From: Picocystis sp. L7
Taxonomy: Eukaryota; Chlorophyta; Picocystophyceae; Picocystales; Picocystaceae
Length of the DNA stretch: 64,000 nt
NCBI GenBank assembly: GCA_020975725.1
Contig: QXJR01000026.1
Span: 124,001-188,000 of the forward strand
Direction: 5' to 3'
Shown here: piece after piece, positions 61,370 through 64,000 of the stretch
Layout: each line of letters opens with the position of its first letter
Numbering within the stretch: the first letter of the stretch is position 1
The notes under the pieces: model-generated
Database searches by the model: none
Seen by the model: the letters and a program-made list of their open reading frames with translations, nothing else
Told to the model about the DNA's origin: nothing
Position numbers and translations under genes: made by a program

Positions 61370-62050
61370 TCAGAGGTTGGGCTCAGACCGAATGTTCCTC
61401 CACGCTGTCCGCACCTTTGTGCCCACTCTTGCAGTCCACAGAGTGCTGACGATCAGGCAACAAAAGCCCGAGTAGGTGAAAACAATGGTAAACAACCAAC
61501 CAACTACGGAAAGACACCGGAATTTGATGGGTCCAGAAACATGGCAACCAGGTCTGTACATGCTGCTGCCTGGGGCTGACCAAACACCAGAGTCCTCCAG
61601 AAGGTGCCGCGTCAGGTCTGCCATCACAAGAGGCACAGAAAGCATGCATATGTACAGGGGTCCGAACCGTTGCCAGTGAGAGCCTTTCCTTCCCTTGGTT
61701 TTCCAGGCAATGTACTGGCATATGTTTGTCAGCACGGCCAGCGTCACACCAAACGAGATGGCGTGGCTGAGCGCCCTGGCCCCTTCCGAAGCAGCCACTC
61801 CTAGCAGTCCTGCCAGGAGCAAGGGCCAGCATCAGGATCCCACGAGCGCTGGGATGGAAATCAGCAGCGTTGCCACGGACGCCCACACTCCCGTGGTGTC
61901 CGCTTCCGACACCTGGCCGGCCTCTCCTTCGTCCGCAGCTGCGGCAGCACTCCTGCGCCTACGCCGCGGTCTCGGGGCTCATGCCGTCCCTTCGCACGTT
62001 TCTTCCAGCAGAGGCTCCTCCAGCGCGCTTTCCTCGTCGCGAGGAGCCAT
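61370..62050 (-). CDS. Candidate membrane selenoprotein with one in-frame TGA (Sec58)
   Basis: Inferred exons are 61998-62050 and 61370-61952, with a 45-nt intron (donor GTGCGA, acceptor GCGCAG) that removes an upstream in-frame TGA. The product is 211 residues: an acidic N-terminus with a dileucine-type motif (MAPRDEESALEEPLLEE), then hydrophobic VWASVATLLISIPALVGS, then TGA (61832-61834), then CWPLLLAGLLGVAASEGARA in the same frame. Further membrane segments follow (AISFGVTLAVLTNICQYIAW, RFGPLYICMLSVPLVMADL, SVVGWLFTIVFTYSGFCCLI) and a basic tail. The frame is hydrophobic and protein-like on both sides of the TGA, and no GT-AG intron I can find removes the TGA while keeping frame. A SECIS-like hairpin lies just downstream. 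I do not recognise the family. If the TGA is a true stop, the gene would be a short fragment or pseudogene. Confidence 0.6.
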
Positions 62051-62522
62051 CGCGGCGGTCGCGAACGTGCTCGCGAGGTTTTCTGGTCACGCCGAATAGA
62101 CGCTCACACTGTCCACACACGGTCCACAGACGGTCCACAGACGGTCCATAGACGGTTCCTCGGGGTGGGATCGTACCCTGTTCCGGTTCCACCCTGGATG
62201 TGTGCCCGGTCGATCCCGTTTGCAAGGGACGTTTAGACCGGACGGTCTTCCAACAATCGGACCCTTTCACAAGGGAAGCCTTCCACCCAGAGGTGGCTTC
62301 CATCCGACGAACCGAGGGGAGACGTGGTACGCTGCAGGGAAACCGATTCAACGATCGATCGATTGGGTTCCTTTGATTGGGACTTCCTTTGAAAGGCATC
62401 CAATTGAAAAGGAACGATTCCGGGTTCGATTCGGGTCTGGGAAGAGGAACGTGGACGGGAGTGCGAAGCGCGACGACGAAGCAACGCACGCAAACGAAGC
62501 ACAGGCGCAGGATCGACCCCGG
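62051..62522. promoter_or_regulatory. Divergent promoter of the candidate selenoprotein and TAF11
   Basis: About 470 bases. It contains an 11-bp tandem repeat GGTCCACAGAC (starts at about 62121, 62132 and 62143, with degenerate flanks), about 70-100 nt from the selenoprotein start. Closer to TAF11 there is a CGGGTTCGATTCGGGT element at about 62431-62446. Confidence 0.55.
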
Positions 62523-63225
62523 ATGGAGGGGGTTGCGGTTCACAAACGAAAGGCAGAAGAGATGGACGAAGACGACTACGACGAAGAAGACCCGGCGAAG
62601 GAAGAGAGTGATGCACAGGCCCTGAAGAAAAAGCAGAAGGTGGAGGGAGAAGAAGCAGATGCTGGACAAGTTGGAGAAGAAAGGAAGCCGGCCAAGGCTC
62701 CCATGCTAGTGCCGAAAGATGCTCAAGATACTGATCGAACAATGGAAGAGAACCACGCCAACGAGACGCCAAAAGGACACCGCACCAAAAAGCAAACCAT
62801 GACCGAGTTTCAAGAGAGGAACAAGTGCGTGCCTGGCGACTTTGAGCTCGGATGGAGACGAATCTCCTTACACATCTTGACTGACATCGACAATGCAAAC
62901 GTAACACAGGAACGTTCTTGCGTTGTTCACCGACGAGCAAATGAACCGATACGAGAGTTTTCGTAGGTCTGCTTTTCAGAGGTCCACCATCCGAAAGATT
63001 CTCACAAGCATCACCGGGAACCCCGCCAGCTTGCCAATGACCATCGTGATGTGCGGCATTGCGAAACTGTTCGTGGGCGATCTGGTCGAAACGAGCAGAA
63101 TCGTGATGAGTGAGAGGGGGGACACAGGGCCCATTCAACCGGTCCATCTACGGGAAGCGTACGAGAGGTTAAGGTCTGCACGACAAATACCCATTCGAGG
63201 AAAGGTGCCACGTTTATTCAGATGA
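62523..63225 (+). CDS. TAF11: TAF11, TFIID subunit with histone fold
   Basis: Exons 62523-62824 and 62910-63225, with an 85-nt intron (donor GTGCGT, branch-like CTGAC, acceptor AACACAG), giving 205 residues. The N-terminal 95 residues are charged and acidic/basic mixed, as in other TAF11 proteins. The splice creates QERNK-NVLALFTDEQMNRY, which aligns with the human TAF11 lead into its histone fold. The fold is clear: RYESFRRSAFQRSTIRKILT, SITGNPASLPMTIVMCGIAK, LFVGDLVETSRIVM, then PIQPVHLREAYERLRSARQIP. TAF11 pairs with TAF13 in TFIID for RNA polymerase II initiation. It is divergent from the selenoprotein candidate and converges with the AlkB-like gene, with 33 nt between stops. Confidence 0.94.
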
Positions 63226-63258
63226 GGTGGGGTGCCAAAATTGCTACTGTGATAGTTT

Positions 63259-63999
63259 TTAGGGAGCGATCGGTTTTCGCATCGGCTGCTCGGTGACGGG
63301 AGAATCCCTGAAGGTCACCGAAACCCTGCGTGAGCTTAGCAAGTGCTCATTCTTGATAGCATGTGTGTATGTGTATCGTGCATCCTTCTGCAGCACTTGG
63401 AGAGACCGCCTGGGAAGCAGCACCTCCCTCCTGAGCTCTTGACTGGAAGTTCCTTCCCTTTGAAACGTCATGATGCAATCTCCAGCCAGGCTGAGATTCA
63501 CAAGAGTGTCTTTCGTGAGCTGTCGGTCATCCACATGTGGCAGAAGCTCATGTCCATGCGTGGGGATGTATTCGATGGCGTTCGCATCCGTCGCTAGGAA
63601 CATCTCCAGGAAGGGGATGGATTGGCGCATTCGTTTTACCAAACGCAAAAGTGGTTCTGGGAGGGGCCCATCTCCAAGTGTGACTTTCCTGTCCCTGAGA
63701 TTGACGAAGTGTCCCCATTTTTTCCCGTGGTGTCGTCCATTGATACGCAGTACTTTCCACGGAGGCGAACATGTATCTATCCAATGGAGAAGATCCGTTT
63801 CCTCTTGTTCTGTGATAAAGTTCATAAAGACGTGATGTCCCAACAAGGTCTTGCACCCATGATCCCCTTCCACGGCATCCTGACCTGGAGCTGTTGGGTT
63901 GGTTTTCAAACGCTTGGGCAGGACCAACCCGCACGTATCCAGGTGCACGTTGATGGTTAGTAGCGGAACTCTTCGCCCGCACTGCGGGCAATCCACCAG
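63259..63999 (-). CDS. AlkB-like 2-oxoglutarate/Fe(II) oxygenase with N-terminal zinc finger, 5' end outside window
   Basis: The visible part is about 246 codons; no ATG is seen before the window edge, so the start lies beyond 64000. The N-terminus has CPQCGRRVPLLTINVHLDTC, a CxxC...HxxxC pattern like the UBZ4/Rad18 ubiquitin-binding zinc finger. The AlkB-type oxygenase core follows: HHVFMNFITEQEETDLLHWI, NLRDRKVTLGDGPLP, the iron-binding HxD in LLPHVDDRQL, LAGDCIMTF, a distal His in YTHAIKN, and RRVSVTFR, the 2-oxoglutarate-binding Arg pair. Such proteins repair alkylated nucleic acids or modify RNA/protein; the substrate is not predictable here. A finger fused to the oxygenase suggests recruitment to ubiquitinated PCNA or damage sites (inference). 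Confidence 0.85.
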   Translation of the reverse strand: MVDCPQCGRRVPLLTINVHLDTCGLVLPKRLKTNPTAPGQDAVEGDHGCKTLLGHHVFMNFITEQEETDLLHWIDTCSPPWKVLRINGRHHGKKWGHFVNLRDRKVTLGDGPLPEPLLRLVKRMRQSIPFLEMFLATDANAIEYIPTHGHELLPHVDDRQLTKDTLVNLSLAGDCIMTFQREGTSSQELRREVLLPRRSLQVLQKDARYTYTHAIKNEHLLSSRRVSVTFRDSPVTEQPMRKPIAP

Positions 64000-64000
64000 G

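Noticed and set aside
61801-61834. A 34-nt GT-AG interval (GTGGGA...GGCAG) overlapping the internal TGA of the selenoprotein candidate, as an intron.
   Set aside because: Its removal shifts the frame and gives an immediate stop; at 34 nt it would also be shorter than any other intron here.
1-64000. CRISPR arrays, rRNA, tRNA and bacterial-type operon signals.
   Set aside because: None seen; the tandem repeats present lack spacer structure, and the genes are eukaryotic with spliceosomal introns.

Overview
The window is nuclear DNA from a unicellular green alga. The evidence is a green-type LHCII C-terminus, a nuclear PsaF gene with a bipartite lumen-targeting peptide, a green-type Rubisco activase, Psb28, a CPP1-type J-like chloroplast protein, and a full eukaryotic set (CSN2, CDC20, CTF18, TAF11, TIM50, SUMO protease). 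Genes are dense and mostly intronless. The few introns are short (about 45-146 nt), lie mainly near 5' ends, and often have GT(A/G)CG donors. Poly(A) signals look like a mix of TGTAA and AATAAA. This fits a prasinophyte-like or other early-branching green alga; I cannot name the species.

Layout. 1-6 kb: LHCII fragment, Nei/Fpg-type DNA glycosylase, TypA/BipA GTPase, COP9 signalosome subunit 2. 6-10 kb: a gene-free, more A+T-rich block. 10-20 kb: NRAMP transporter, TIM50, MazG-like pyrophosphohydrolase, RibF-type FAD synthetase, a divergent Psb28 paralog, 2-oxoglutarate dehydrogenase E2, a PH-like unknown protein. 20-29 kb: pyrimidine-rich minisatellite, a 1487-residue DDT/PHD/double-bromodomain chromatin reader, malate dehydrogenase with a 69-bp tandem repeat upstream, an HSP20-like protein. 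30-36 kb: Rubisco activase, canonical Psb28, then a head-to-head pair of an ATPase-domain-only HSP70 and a J-domain protein. 36-47 kb: CDC20, an unknown membrane protein, PsaF, CTF18, a ULP/SENP protease. 47-50.6 kb: a second gene-free block. 50-64 kb: PYRP2-type HAD phosphatase, CPP1-like protein, TBC Rab-GAP, ABCC transporter, a candidate selenoprotein, TAF11, and an AlkB-like oxygenase with an N-terminal zinc finger cut by the window edge.

How the genes relate: photosynthesis and plastid functions (LHCII, PsaF, two Psb28, Rubisco activase, CPP1, TypA) are interleaved with genome maintenance (Nei/Fpg, CTF18, AlkB-like), cell cycle and protein turnover (CDC20, CSN2, ULP) and gene expression (TAF11, DDT/PHD/bromo). 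RibF and PYRP2 both belong to flavin synthesis. The most notable item is the minus-strand gene at 61370-62050. It has an in-frame TGA inside a hydrophobic segment and, 34 nt past its stop, a hairpin with SECIS-like spacing and sequence, so it may encode an undescribed membrane selenoprotein. Several promoter regions also share distinctive palindromes (TTAAC-type, GGGTTCGAACCC, TATCGATA, GGGGGGCAT).
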